A DNA stretch of 64,000 nucleotides from positions 18,354,526 through 18,418,525 of the forward strand of contig OY755247.1 in the NCBI GenBank assembly GCA_963576725.1, given 5' to 3'. Position 1 is the stretch's first letter; each line of letters opens with the position of its first letter. The notes beneath the pieces were generated by a model. That model was not told the origin of the DNA and did not search any database. It saw only the letters and a program-made list of their open reading frames with translations. Of the stretch, positions 53,001 through 58,309 are shown in pieces. The position numbers were made by a program, and so were the translations under genes. Source of the stretch: Azorinus chamasolen. Its lineage: Eukaryota; Mollusca; Bivalvia; Cardiida; Solecurtidae.

Positions 53001-56000
53001 AACCAGTCTCAAAGACCCATATTCATACTAAATTGGACATCAGATTCTGATTTAGAGAAGTCAATAGGATCCACATTTTTTTTTCAGGAGAAGTGGAAGA
53101 ACAATTATCTTTCAGAATTAGATGACAGTTTTTGCAAAGAGTTAACCATTTACTCCATAAATACACATTTCCATGCCTTTACAAACAGAGTAGATCCAGA
53201 TCACACAGCTCCAATGGGAGCCAGTTGATCAGGGTCTGCTTTGTTTGCTTATGGTATAATATAACATGTTGTAGATCTAATTCTGCCATGGCCAAAATTC
53301 TTGAATTAATTTGCCATAATAATACAAATTTTTTACATGTAAGAATATTCATGGAGGTAAATGTTAAATGAGTAAAACTAAGTGTGTACATGTACTTTGA
53401 AACTTGTGAATAATATGATAAAATTAAAATATATACTTGTAGATTTTCACCAAATCCTGCATTAGTGGTACAGTAAATCCCCTCTAAACAGGACTAAATC
53501 CCCTCTAAACAGGACATTAAATTTAGTATACAAATATTGGTCTTGGAGACAGGCGGCAGCTTAATGCAGGGTGAAATATGCAGAAAACTCTTCTAGAGGA
53601 GCTTTATGCATGACTTTCAACCTGCATTAAGCAGCCACCTGTCTATAAGTATCTAAATTCTTCTCTACTAGAATTCCGGTTTGGAGGGGCTTTACTGTAC
53701 TGGGTCCATGCTTATAAAACTTTTAGTTGAGTCTGAGTTCGTTCTCAAGTTTTTGATTGGTCAGATTTGAGCCTTTGGCTCAAATCTGACCAATCAAAAG
53801 CTTGAGAACTCAAATCTGACTAATCAAAAGCTGGTTTTTTTAACCATTCCCCCAATGAATATTAGTTTAAGAATTTAATACTTCATATTTATGGAAAGAA
53901 TTTTATGATTACACATTTCACAAAGAATATTTTAGCTGTGACAGAGACTTCAGAATCGGATCTATATTATTTCATAAGTAAACAGAGCAGTCCCTGATGG
54001 AGCTGTCTGATCTGGGTCTACTCTGTTTGCAAAGGTGCCAAAAGGGTTAATGAATACCAACGAGGTAGGTTTGGCTAAGAAATAATTGATTTGAATAGTA
54101 TAGTATTCCTTGTCTACAATTCATCTCCCAGCAGACATGGTTGAGTGATTAACACGCTCAACTACAATACCAGGGGTCCCGAATTAGATCTCCCGCTGAA
54201 CCAAGTCCTTCTGATGAGACTTAATAAACCGAGGTCTGGTGTATCAGTGCTTTACACTGGGCATCCAAAAGAATCAGAGAGACTTTATTGATAATAAGAG
54301 TAGTGCATCGTGCCCAGATTTCTCTGTATCCACTCCCTTCTGTTTTGGGCATCCAATTAGCCCATAATTGGCAGAAACAGACATTAATCAATACAACAAT
54401 CCTGCATTCAAATGTTCAGCCAAAACTCTAGCTTTGCTAGAAACTTTGTTTGAATAACAAACTACTATCATCCCACTAACATTGATGGATTTTGAACTTC
54501 ATCTGACTTTGTGTTTTAACCTATCTAGGATTGCTCAGGTAAACTTTTATTCTGATTTTCAGGTAGGGTCCTGTATGATTCTTTATGGGGGAACGACAAA
54601 TCGTGAGGCTGTCAATCAGTTATGGTGCTTCTGCTTTAGTAAGTTATGTTTTGTTAGTCTTACATGATGGACAACATAAGAAACATTATCCATGTATTGG
54701 CTTTTGAACTGAATATAATTTTACAAAAAACATCAGAGTTCCAGGTAAGATGTGTAAATTAAAACATTTTTAAGACTAACTCCTTTGTTTCTCCACCAAA
54801 CCCTACAATGTGACCACTCTTTAGAATCGTCTCTTCAAGACAATTCTAAAGAGTGGTCACAGTATAGAATTTAGTGGAGAAATGACGATTTGAGTATTTG
54901 GGTATGCACCTTTATCTGTAGGTATAAAACATGTTTTGTTTTCTTTGCATGCTATCTGATTGTGCAACGCTATAGTGTATCAATGTACAGTACAACTTAT
55001 TTTTGTATAAATTGCCTTTTCAGAGAGTCTGAAATGGACTCAGATATTCCTACAAGATCATGATCTCTCGCCACTGTCTTTTCACACTTCTGTCACAATC
55101 TCGCCCTCAGCTCAGGATGGAACCGTGAAAGCAAGCTCAATGCCATATTTACAGAAAAAGATTTCACAAATGAATCTAGATAGGCCTAGGCCTAGACCCA
55201 ATTCTAGTCCAGGTCAAAGATCTCAGTCAGTAGTAGAAAAGTCAGATGAGTCTGGGTCACAAAAACGCATTCCATTTGAAAGATCTGTATCAGCTCAAGT
55301 GTTTGGTGTCAATGGATGTGACCCCAATGATCCAATAGTACCAAAATGGGATTCTTTACAAAAACACCACCCTCAGGTATTAAACTTAAGAAGTGAAAGC
55401 AGTAGTGAAAGTTTGAAGCTCTATCCATCACCCGGTGAAAATGCAATGGACGTATCACCTCTTATACCAGATAGGACTGATTTGAATTTCAATACAGTGG
55501 AACTGTTAAACAGGAATGCTGTGAATAATGGCATCGACAATCCAGGTATATCAAAGAGTACAGAAGAGCTAATAAATGAGAACAGAAGAAAGCGATATGA
55601 GATATTTGAAACTGACTGTGATACAAACAAAAACAATCATGCTATTGTTAGTCAAATGGAATCCGTTAACAGTGAGTATATAGCTATGGATTCCCTAGTC
55701 AATGAAAGCCATAGACAAAGTGCCAAAAAGAGTCGACTGGACCCTGAACTTGTTTTAGAGGATCTAGAGTACTCCGACTTTAGGCTACATAGCGTCCAGA
55801 TACCCTATCCAAAGAATAGTCATTTCGCTTATAAGCACTTTGCATCGTCCGAGTCAATACCAGATTCTGATGGAATTGAGACAATTGAGCTTGAAGATGT
55901 ACCTCGTCGTAATAGGAGTATGTCAGAACGTGTAGAACTCGCAGATTATAACCATGACAGTTACTCAGACTCAAAGAGTAAAGCCACAGAATTCCAACAT

Positions 56001-57900
56001 AGCTCAACAAGAGACAGAAATGCACACACTTTTTGTGAAAGAATTCCAGATGTAAGATATTTACGAGCAGTGAACAATAGAACAGGCGCCACTATGCCTG
56101 AGAGTGTAGAGACTGAGCTTCATTCAGGTCCTCCCATCGAGGAAATGAACAGAAGAAATAGATTGTACAGCAAAAAAGAGCAAAGACAGAAAAGGGTAAG
56201 GCCTGTGTATCATTCAATTACATGTATCTACATTTTGATTAACCTATTCCCTCATAATTGATGCCTTTTAATGCCTCTGTAAAATTCACTTTTTGAAACC
56301 ATTGTGATAAATATAGCATTTGCTCCATATGAGCAAATGCTCTATTTATCACAATGGTTTTAAACACTACACAATTCTAAAACTTTCCTTTTCTCTAGTT
56401 AATGCTCCTTTTCAATAAATTTATTCAAAGAGATTGAGTCTAAAAATAACCTATGAGGTAATGGGTTAATTCTCAGGACTGTAGATAAGGTGTCTGTTTT
56501 CTCTGCCAAACCCTACCTTGCTGTTACTCATTAGAATCATATTGGAGATGCAATTCTAATGATTAGCAGCAAGATAGGGTTTGGCTATAATAATATTGTA
56601 CTGAACAGAGCTACAGATAAGATGCATACCAAAATACTAAAATCTTCATTTCTATACCAAAATACTAAATTTGTCATTTCTATATCAAACCCTATACTAT
56701 GACCGCTCTTTAGAATCGTCTCGAAGAGACGATTCTAAAGAGTGGTCACAGTATAGGCTTTGGTGGAGAAATAAAGAAGTTATTCTTGAAAATGTTTTAA
56801 TTTACACATCTTATCTGAAGCTCTGCTTAGATTTCCGAAACATACTGCTTATTTACAGCCCTTCTGATCTTGTTTCTAGCAGTCAACTCTTCAATTAAAA
56901 AATATCTATCCCTTTACCCGATGAATATTCATGTAAGAAATAATGACGTTATTAATATTTATTAGCTGCATATGAATATGGACACAGGAATGTTTAACCC
57001 TATTATTCCATCAATATTCATGTAAGAAATAATGACATCATGAACATTATTTAGATCCATTGTTATAATAGCATATGGAAACAGGAGTTTTTGTCCATGG
57101 CAGAAACTGTAGTCCAAAAAGTCCGGTTTTCATGTACCGTTGTAAAATGTCAACTACTTAATATTCATGATGTCTGTATTCCTTACATAAATATTCATAA
57201 GTTAAAGGGTTTATACAAATGCAGAGCTGTAAATAAGAGGAACACTGTTATAGCCAATTCCTACAGGAGCCATCTGATTCGGGTCTACTCTGTTTGCATG
57301 GGCCTGAAATGGCATCTCTATGATTTAACCCATTACCTCATTGGCTATTTTTAGATACCTCTTTGAATAAATCAACCGAAAAGGAACATTAACTAGAGAA
57401 AAGGAAAATTTTAGAATTCTGTAGTTTGAAACCATTGTTATAAATAGAGCATTTGCTCCTATAGGAGCAAATGCTCTATTTATCACAATGGTTTCACAAA
57501 GTCGTCAATATGAGGGAATGGGTTAAAGGGATATCTAGAACTCTGGAAATGTATTTGTTGTTCACTGTTGTAGTTGGGCTTTACTAGAGGTCCAACTAAG
57601 ATGCGTAAATTTAAACATTTTCAACAATACCTCCTTTATTTCTCCACCAAACCCTATACTGTGACCTCTATACTCTTCGAGACGATTCTAAAGAGGGGTC
57701 ACAGTATAGGGTTTGAATGAGAAATGATGATTTTAGTATTTGGGTACACACATTTATCTGTAGCTCTGTTTTACTTTCTCTTTCAGCCGACAAGTCAAGA
57801 GCCACCATACATGCTGGTTTTAGGAGGCAAGGACAAACAGAAGGCCAACTTCAGTATTAAACCAATTCCCATATGGAAGTTTGTTTTCAACTCTACATAG
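37894..57900 (+). CDS. Kelch-repeat beta-propeller protein, nine coding exons
   Basis: Joined exons give 2088 nt, 695 residues plus stop, with every junction in phase. Kelch blades, which usually bind partner proteins, show the H-S-x-V ... GG ... W pattern: blade 1 about 27-66 (AGKDG, LWRF), blade 2 78-112 (LFGGEFG, LWII), blade 3 131-170 (VYGGYVD, LWCY), blade 4 186-224 (LYGGMTD, LWAY), blade 5 234-273 (LYGGTTN, LWCF). Blade 6 starts at about 284 (HTSVTI) and is completed only at 667-690 (YMLVLGGKDK, PIWKFVF). The ~350 residues between are polar, rich in S, R, E and N, and look disordered. No signal peptide, membrane segment, F-box, BTB or zinc finger is visible. I cannot match it to a named kelch protein. 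Introns are 1.4 to 5.2 kb except 0.38 kb before exon 8, and are full of hairpin elements. Confidence 0.85.
38083..38282. mobile_element. Family B, short arm to short arm
   Basis: Begins CCCTTTCCTTCATTTAAAT (short arm), then a hairpin, then a second hairpin half (ATCCTATAGGAGCCATC), and ends with another short arm AAGGCGTGAACAGATG to GGTTAA. It lacks any long arm. Confidence 0.75.
38279..38446 (+). mobile_element. Family B2, shortened long arm
   Basis: TTAACACATGAAATTTTTAC to GAGTAAAGGGTTAA. Hairpin with CAGCTTCTATAGGAGCC. Confidence 0.8.
38443..38671 (-). mobile_element. Hairpin element, family A
   Basis: Third in a chain sharing TTAA. Ends GAGGTAAAGGGTTAA. The centre is TTTGCTTCTATAGGAGCAAA. 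Confidence 0.9.
38692..38724 (+). mobile_element. Family F fragment
   Basis: GAGGAGCTTTCTGCATAGCT is the right half of an F stem. Confidence 0.5.
38725..38781 (-). mobile_element. Family G left-arm fragment
   Basis: CAGAGGTCCAGATAAGATGC then AAACATTTTCAAGATAGC, cut by the pearl-like element. Confidence 0.6.
38783..40099. mobile_element. Pearl-like element with eight ~160-bp units
   Basis: Opens with TATACCCCCACAAACAGAG then GGGGGGTATA as a hairpin, then GGTCGGTCGGGCGGTC. Units headed by AAAATCTTGTAC start near 38866, 39030, 39191, 39351, 39507, 39668, 39829 and 39969. It closes with GTGTGGGGGTATTC. Open frames on the minus strand are repeat translation. Confidence 0.85.
40117..40243 (+). 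mobile_element. Family G, partial
   Basis: GTTTCTCCAGCAAATTCTAT, a hairpin with one arm lost (TCGTCTCTCTCGTCACAG), and the right arm ATGCACATTTATCTTTAGAT. Confidence 0.7.
40324..40601 (-). mobile_element. Family B2 with repeated stem piece
   Basis: Intact hairpin GGCTCCTATAGGAGCC, then CAGGGTCTGCTCTGTTTGCT occurs a second time about 60 bp on. Ends ATTCATTGGGTTAA. Confidence 0.8.
40598..40816 (+). mobile_element. Family B2, right stem lost
   Basis: Long arm normal. After GATGGCTCCAAAGGCATGG the second stem arm is missing. Ends GAGGGAAAGGATTTAA. Confidence 0.8.
40934..41013 (+). CDS. Kelch gene, coding exon 2
   Basis: Acceptor GTTTTGCAG, donor AAG-GTAAGG. Codes GTLKWETLSYRGD and on to GHTLVSYK (62-88). 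Ends in phase 0. Confidence 0.85.
41085..41108 (+). mobile_element. Family O left-end fragment
   Basis: TTAACCCTTTGAATGC then TTTGAAC. Only the end is present. Confidence 0.4.
41109..41612 (+). mobile_element. Family B2 carrying another B2
   Basis: TTAACCGTTTACCTG up to GTTCAT, then the nested copy, then GAAATAGTGACAACATG through a hairpin CAGCTCCTATAGGAGCCC to AGGGAAAGTGTTAA. Confidence 0.82.
41137..41388 (-). mobile_element. Hairpin element, family B2, nested
   Basis: TTAACCCATCGCTCC to CAAAGGGATAA with the centre GGCTCCTATAGGAGCC. Confidence 0.85.
41753..41956 (+). mobile_element. Hairpin element, family D, nested, TTAA duplication
   Basis: TTAACTCTTTGCACGCTAGC at the left and AGCTTGCAAAGAATTAA at the right are matching inverted ends. 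TTAA is duplicated within the B2 arm. The hairpin apex lost GAGTTACTC. Confidence 0.88.
42174..42745. mobile_element. Family P: TA-flanked element with ~55-bp inverted ends
   Basis: CTGTCCATTTCAATTTACTT at the left and its complement at the right; the first 33 bp are identical and about 55 bp match overall. TA on both sides inside the B2 arm. 572 bp with no open frame for a transposase. Unlike the other families it has no central hairpin. Tc1/mariner-type is likely. Confidence 0.8.
42859..42880 (+). mobile_element. Family K right-end fragment
   Basis: AGTCCAGGCAGGTTTTACTG then TA, shared with the next F. Confidence 0.4.
42879..43053 (+). mobile_element. Hairpin element, family F
   Basis: TACATTAAAACTTCTCTAAG to TAGAGGGGGTTTACTGTA. 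One stem arm is deleted; the apex is AAAGCTCCACTAGGAGCCAC. Confidence 0.75.
43189..43392 (+). mobile_element. Family B2, hairpin decayed
   Basis: TTAACCCTTTACTCC, a normal long arm, then AAGCAAATACCATAACC in place of the stem, then a short arm to AAGGTGTATTTC. Confidence 0.7.
43393..43790 (-). mobile_element. Family B2 carrying an A element
   Basis: GCCTTTGCAAATAAGGTAG and the hairpin CGGCTTCTATAGGAACCG lead to GACGTAA, then the A at 43486, then GATCTGATCCTATGG and a worn long arm. Confidence 0.8.
43486..43713 (-). mobile_element. Hairpin element, family A, nested, TTAA duplication
   Basis: TTAACCCTTTCCTCC to GAGGAAAGGGTTAA with the centre TTTGCTCCCATGGGAGCAAA. Confidence 0.9.
43994..44012 (+). 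mobile_element. Family E right-end fragment
   Basis: TTGGAGAGGTTTTACTGTA alone. Confidence 0.4.
44031..44259 (+). mobile_element. Hairpin element, family A
   Basis: TTAACCCTTTCCCTCATAAG to GAGGGAATGGGTTAA with the centre TTTGCTCCTATGGAGCAAA. Confidence 0.9.
44256..44507 (+). mobile_element. Hairpin element, family B2
   Basis: Shares TTAA with the A before it and ends GAGTAAAGGTTTAA. Both stem mismatches are present. Confidence 0.88.
44506..44638 (+). mobile_element. Family K, reduced
   Basis: AAGCAGCCATTCATTTTATT, then GGTAGGTGGTTGCCAAATGC, half a stem, and AGCCAGGTCCTATTGTA. Confidence 0.6.
44665..44737 (+). CDS. Kelch gene, coding exon 3
   Basis: Acceptor CTTTCCACAG, donor CAG-GTATGT. 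Codes KLLLLFGGEFGDALTASSLW and on to IINP (89-112). The acceptor lies about 25 bp after a K element. Confidence 0.85.
44793..45175 (+). mobile_element. Family B2 carrying a B1, right end lost
   Basis: TTAACCCTTTACTCC to AGATTCTT, then the B1, then GAAATAGTGATGTCATAC and on to TACAGTCATATCTATATT, where it fades. Confidence 0.75.
44820..45067 (+). mobile_element. Hairpin element, family B1, nested, TTAA duplication
   Basis: TTAACCCTTTCCCTG to GAGGGAAAGGGTTAA with GGCTCCTCTAGGAGCC and both stem mismatches. Confidence 0.9.
45411..45552 (-). mobile_element. Family A, 142-bp deleted form
   Basis: Both TTAA ends and the hairpin (TTTGCTCCTTAGGAGCAACT) are kept, but nearly the whole long arm is gone. 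ACAATGGTTTC is repeated at the stem foot. Confidence 0.88.
45709..45957 (+). mobile_element. Hairpin element, family B2
   Basis: TTGAACCCTTTACTC to AGTGAAGGGTTAA. Ends 21 bp before kelch exon 4. Confidence 0.85.
45979..46137 (+). CDS. Kelch gene, coding exon 4
   Basis: Acceptor TGTCCTGCAG, donor ATAG-GTATGT. Codes DLGYIRSVIPDPGAERP, RRHHSAVVFKSAMYVYGG and SNSELWCYQI (113-165). Its last 62 bases and the donor are repeated three more times downstream. Confidence 0.85.
46076..46335 (+). repeat. 65-bp tandem repeat, four perfect copies, spanning a splice donor
   Basis: Copies at 46076-46140, 46141-46205, 46206-46270 and 46271-46335. Each holds the 3' end of exon 4 and its donor GTATGTG. Reading past the first donor meets TAA at 46164-46166, so only the first donor gives a full protein. 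Confidence 0.92.
46389..46480 (-). mobile_element. Family G, left half
   Basis: AGAGGTCCAGATAAGATGCA to ACTCTTTAGAATCGTCTCTT. The second hairpin arm is missing. Confidence 0.65.
46611..46837 (-). mobile_element. Hairpin element, family A
   Basis: TTAACCGATTCCCTCATATT to GAGGTAATGGGACAA. The apex is TTTGCTCATATAGGAGCAAA. Confidence 0.88.
47016..47275 (-). mobile_element. Hairpin element, family B2
   Basis: TTAACCTTTTCTCTGATATA to GACATGGAAATGTTTAT. The centre is diverged (CGGCTTTGTACTATAGGTGC). Confidence 0.78.
47276..47411 (+). mobile_element. Family B2, right part
   Basis: GAATGTTTTGACTGTGGCAG, a worn hairpin, then a short arm to AAGGGAATAGGCTAA. Ends 22 bp before kelch exon 5. Confidence 0.65.
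47434..47592 (+). CDS. Kelch gene, coding exon 5
   Basis: Acceptor GATTATTGCAG, donor TTTG-GTAGGT. Codes EDEEWELVSTRQPLSDTPGG, RYGHSAVVHNNHMWLYGG and QDLWAYSF (166-218), a whole blade. Same length (159 nt) and phases as exon 4, which suggests the two arose by exon duplication. Confidence 0.85.
47662..48232 (-). mobile_element. Family B2 carrying a pearl-like element
   Basis: Hairpin AGATCCAGATCAGATGGCTC to GGTCTTCTCTTTT, then the pearl-like insertion, then TGCTTATGAAATGATAAAG and a worn long arm. Confidence 0.7.
47761..48136. mobile_element. Pearl-like element with two ~155-bp units
   Basis: Opens TATGCCCCCCAGATCAAATC then TGGGGGCATA (hairpin), then CTGTCTGTCTGTTTGTCC, two units headed by ACTTTAACATTGG, and closes GGCGGGGGCATAGTG. 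Confidence 0.8.
48234..48451 (+). mobile_element. Family B2, worn
   Basis: TGAATATTTATTCAAGAATT to ATGTAAAGGGTTAA. The stem is weak (CCGTGATCATAGAGCTC). Confidence 0.6.
48476..48727 (+). mobile_element. Hairpin element, family B2
   Basis: Long arm with TAATGACATCATGAATATT, hairpin CAGCTTCTATAGGAGCTG, end GAAGGGAAGTGTTGA. Confidence 0.8.
48811..49235 (+). mobile_element. Family G carrying an A element
   Basis: CAGAGCTACAGAAACAGGTG through half the hairpin to GAGACGTATC, then the A at 48915, then GAATGGTCACGATTTAAGG and ACGAATCTTATC. Confidence 0.85.
48915..49150 (+). mobile_element. Hairpin element, family A, nested, TTAA duplication
   Basis: TTAACCCTTTCCTACATATG to GAGGAAAAGGTTAA. It sits at the TTCTAAAG-equivalent site of the G stem. 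Confidence 0.9.
49379..49505 (-). mobile_element. Family G, worn
   Basis: CAGAGGTCCAGATAACAGGC; stem GCTCTTTAGAATCATC with AGGCGATTCTTAAGAAT. Confidence 0.65.
49580..49817 (+). mobile_element. Family B1, left end worn
   Basis: ATGTTCTATATTTAGTCC to GAAGGAAAGGGTTAA. Confidence 0.8.
49830..50058 (+). mobile_element. Hairpin element, family A
   Basis: TTAACCCATTACTGCATTGG to GAGGAAAGGGTTAA. Paired change in the stem: ATAGTGCATTTG opposite CAAATGCGCTAT. Confidence 0.9.
50059..50489. other. Intronic sequence, nothing recognised
   Basis: One of the few element-free stretches in the kelch introns. Confidence 0.5.
50490..50930 (-). mobile_element. Family G carrying a B1
   Basis: Left arm CAGAGGCAATTATAAGCTG to CTTTTATTTC, the B1 at 50549, then CTAAACCCTATATTGTGAC, an intact hairpin and ATGCACCTTTATCTGTGCTC. 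Confidence 0.82.
50549..50798 (-). mobile_element. Hairpin element, family B1, nested
   Basis: TTAACCCTCTCCCTC to CAGGGAAAGGGTTAG. Stem centre GGCTCCTAGAGGAGC. Confidence 0.88.
50976..51268 (-). mobile_element. Family B2 with an internal triplication
   Basis: TTAACCCTTTACTCC to TAGTAAAGGGTTAA. The long arm contains three perfect 32-bp tandem units (51139-51234; unit starts TTCCTTGTTCATCTGCC). Confidence 0.88.
51265..51513 (+). mobile_element. Hairpin element, family B1
   Basis: Shares TTAA with the previous copy. Ends GAGGGAAAGGGTTAA. Stem intact with GGCTCCTCTAGGAGCC. Confidence 0.9.
51562..51769 (-). mobile_element. Family B2, right end replaced by C
   Basis: TTAACCCTGTACTTG to GATATTTATATTTGTGTGA, then the C element starts at its TTAA. 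Confidence 0.75.
51770..52020 (+). mobile_element. Hairpin element, family C, complete
   Basis: TTAACCCTTCGCTTGC to AGCGAAGGGTTAA. Here the right end AAGCGAAGGG matches the left end better than in other copies. Confidence 0.9.
52130..52359 (-). mobile_element. Hairpin element, family A, ATAA duplication
   Basis: ATAACTCTTTCCTCC to GAGGAATGGGATAA. The flanks are both ATAA. Confidence 0.88.
52398..52470 (+). mobile_element. Hairpin, family M
   Basis: GCAAATAGTGTAGACC and GGGTCTGCACTATTTGC with CCCCAGGAGCAG between, followed by the M arm TAAGTTTTTCTGTCC. Confidence 0.55.
52483..52727 (-). mobile_element. Hairpin element, family B2
   Basis: Hairpin GGCTCCAATAGGAGCC; long arm ends ATTCATGCTATAAGGGG. 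Ends about 50 bp before kelch exon 6. Confidence 0.82.
52780..52850 (+). CDS. Kelch gene, coding exon 6
   Basis: Acceptor CTCTCTTCAACAG, donor GTA-GTAAGT. Codes GGQRWERIKNKYGPPQ and LTGHSAAVV (219-242). Ends in phase 0. Confidence 0.85.
52865..53069 (+). mobile_element. Hairpin element, family F, right end lost
   Basis: TACAGTAAACTCCCTCTAAA; long stem with the centre AAAGCTCCTAGAGGAGCTTT; fades after TTCTGATTTAGAGAAG. Begins 15 bp after kelch exon 6. Confidence 0.8.
53142..53367 (-). mobile_element. Hairpin element, family B2
   Basis: TTAACCATTTACTCC to GAGGTAAATGTTAA. Centre CAGCTCCAATGGGAGCC. Confidence 0.82.
53469..53699 (+). mobile_element. Hairpin element, family F
   Basis: TACAGTAAATCCCCTCTAAA with a doubled end (CCCCTCTAAACAGGAC twice), to GGAGGGGCTTTACTGTA. 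Confidence 0.82.
53741..53835. repeat. Inverted repeat with a third arm
   Basis: GTTCTCAAGTTTTTGATTGG pairs with CCAATCAAAAGCTTGAGAAC around CCTTTGG. The CAAATCTGACTAATCAAAAG arm then occurs again. No family match. Confidence 0.7.
53839..54050 (+). mobile_element. Family B2, shortened stem
   Basis: TTAACCATTCCCCCAATG to CAAAAGGGTTAA. One stem arm lost its inner part (TCCCTGATGGAGCTGTC). Confidence 0.8.
54127..54390 (+). mobile_element. tRNA-like SINE, edges unclear
   Basis: ATGGTTGAGTGATTAACACG resembles an A box, and GGGGTCCCGAATTAGATC an eroded B box. The body includes CTTTACACTGGGCATCC. Confidence 0.5.
54563..54638 (+). CDS. Kelch gene, coding exon 7
   Basis: Acceptor CTGATTTTCAG, donor TTTA-GTAAGT. 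Codes VGSCMILYGGTTNREAVN then QLWCFCF (243-267). Confidence 0.85.
54733..54923 (-). mobile_element. Hairpin element, family G
   Basis: CAGAGTTCCAGGTAAGATGT to ACCTTTATCTGTAGG. Hairpin nearly intact. Confidence 0.82.
55024..56195 (+). CDS. Kelch gene, coding exon 8 (large, encodes the insert)
   Basis: Acceptor GCCTTTTCAG, donor AAGG-GTAAGG; 1172 nt, residues 268-658. It starts within blade 5 (SLKWTQIF), gives the first strand of blade 6 (SFHTSVTISP), then about 360 polar residues with RPRPRPNSSPGQRSQS near the start and NRRNRLYSKKEQRQKR at the end. No known domain is seen. The reading frame stays open through the exon and into the intron, where it stops at 56261. Confidence 0.85.
56239..56468 (-). 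mobile_element. Hairpin element, family A
   Basis: TTAACCTATTCCCTCATAAT to GAGGTAATGGGTTAA. Apex GCTCCATATGAGC. Begins 43 bp after exon 8. Confidence 0.88.
56475..56606. mobile_element. Hairpin related to G, diverged
   Basis: CTGCCAAACCCTACCTTGCT and GCAAGATAGGGTTTGGC with a stem ACTCATTAGAATCAT. Sequence differs in step on both arms (CTTGCTGTTACTCAT), so it is a subfamily rather than a worn copy. Confidence 0.65.
56611..56824 (+). mobile_element. Hairpin element, family G
   Basis: CAGAGCTACAGATAAGATGC, an arm segment present twice (ATACCAAAATACTAAA), hairpin with CGTCTCGAAGAGACG, right end ATCTTATCTGAAGCTCTG. Confidence 0.82.
56908..57328 (+). mobile_element. Family B2 cluster
   Basis: A B2 left arm (56908-56992), then a long-arm-to-long-arm B2 without hairpin (56993-57213), then a B2 right stem and short arm (57262-57328, CAGGAGCCATCTGATTCGGG). 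Confidence 0.65.
57325..57526 (+). mobile_element. Hairpin element, family A
   Basis: TTAACCCATTACCTCATTGG to GAGGGAATGGGTTAA. Small deletions in both arms; centre intact. Confidence 0.9.
57585..57768 (-). mobile_element. Hairpin element, family G
   Basis: AGAGGTCCAACTAAGATGCG to ATCTGTAGCTCTG. The flanks TTTACT and TTTTACT suggest a duplication. Ends 18 bp before the last kelch exon. Confidence 0.8.
57787..57900 (+). CDS. Kelch gene, coding exon 9 (last)
   Basis: Acceptor TTTCTCTTTCAG. Codes PTSQEPPYMLVLGGKDKQ then PIPIWKFVFNST and TAG at 57898-57900 (659-695). It supplies the GG strand and the W strand that complete blade 6. Confidence 0.85.
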   Translation, partial: PTSQEPPYMLVLGGKDKQKANFSIKPIPIWKFVFNST

Positions 57901-58089
57901 TATCGCTTCTTTCACAAACATTCTTTTCGGCCAGTTTGTACAAAAGCAGTTTAGCTGCTTGAAATACAAATGCAATTTTTTCTTTGATATTTCTTTTATG
58001 CAATAAGTTCTGGACCCAAACTGTTTTCAAAGAATCCCTTATGGCAATGAAATGGTTAATTTCTCTTTATCTCATCATTAGTTACATAC
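57901..58089 (+). other. Likely start of the kelch 3' untranslated region
   Basis: No AATAAA is seen before the next B element, so the transcript end is not defined. Confidence 0.35.
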
Positions 58090-58287
58090 TTACCCCTTAC
58101 TCCATGGATATTCATAAAAGAAATAATGACATCATGAAAAATAATGACATCATGAATATTTATTTTCATAACATATCTTGTTTCATAAGCAAACAGAGCG
58201 AGATAAACAGAGCAAGATAACGGCTCCAATGGGAGTCGTCCTACTCTGTTTGCAAAGGCCTAGAGAGGCATATGGAGTAAAGGGTTC
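58090..58287 (+). mobile_element. Family B2, worn
   Basis: ACCCCTTACTCCATGG; ATAATGACATCATGAA is doubled; the stem is broken (GAGCGAGATAAACAGAGC); end GAGTAAAGGGTTC. Confidence 0.7.
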
Positions 58288-58309
58288 AGAAGTAATGAGA
58301 TAATGAATA

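Noticed and set aside
55421..56025. Minus-strand frames opposite kelch exon 8
   Set aside because: Shadows of the coding strand; the plus frame joins in phase to exons on both sides.
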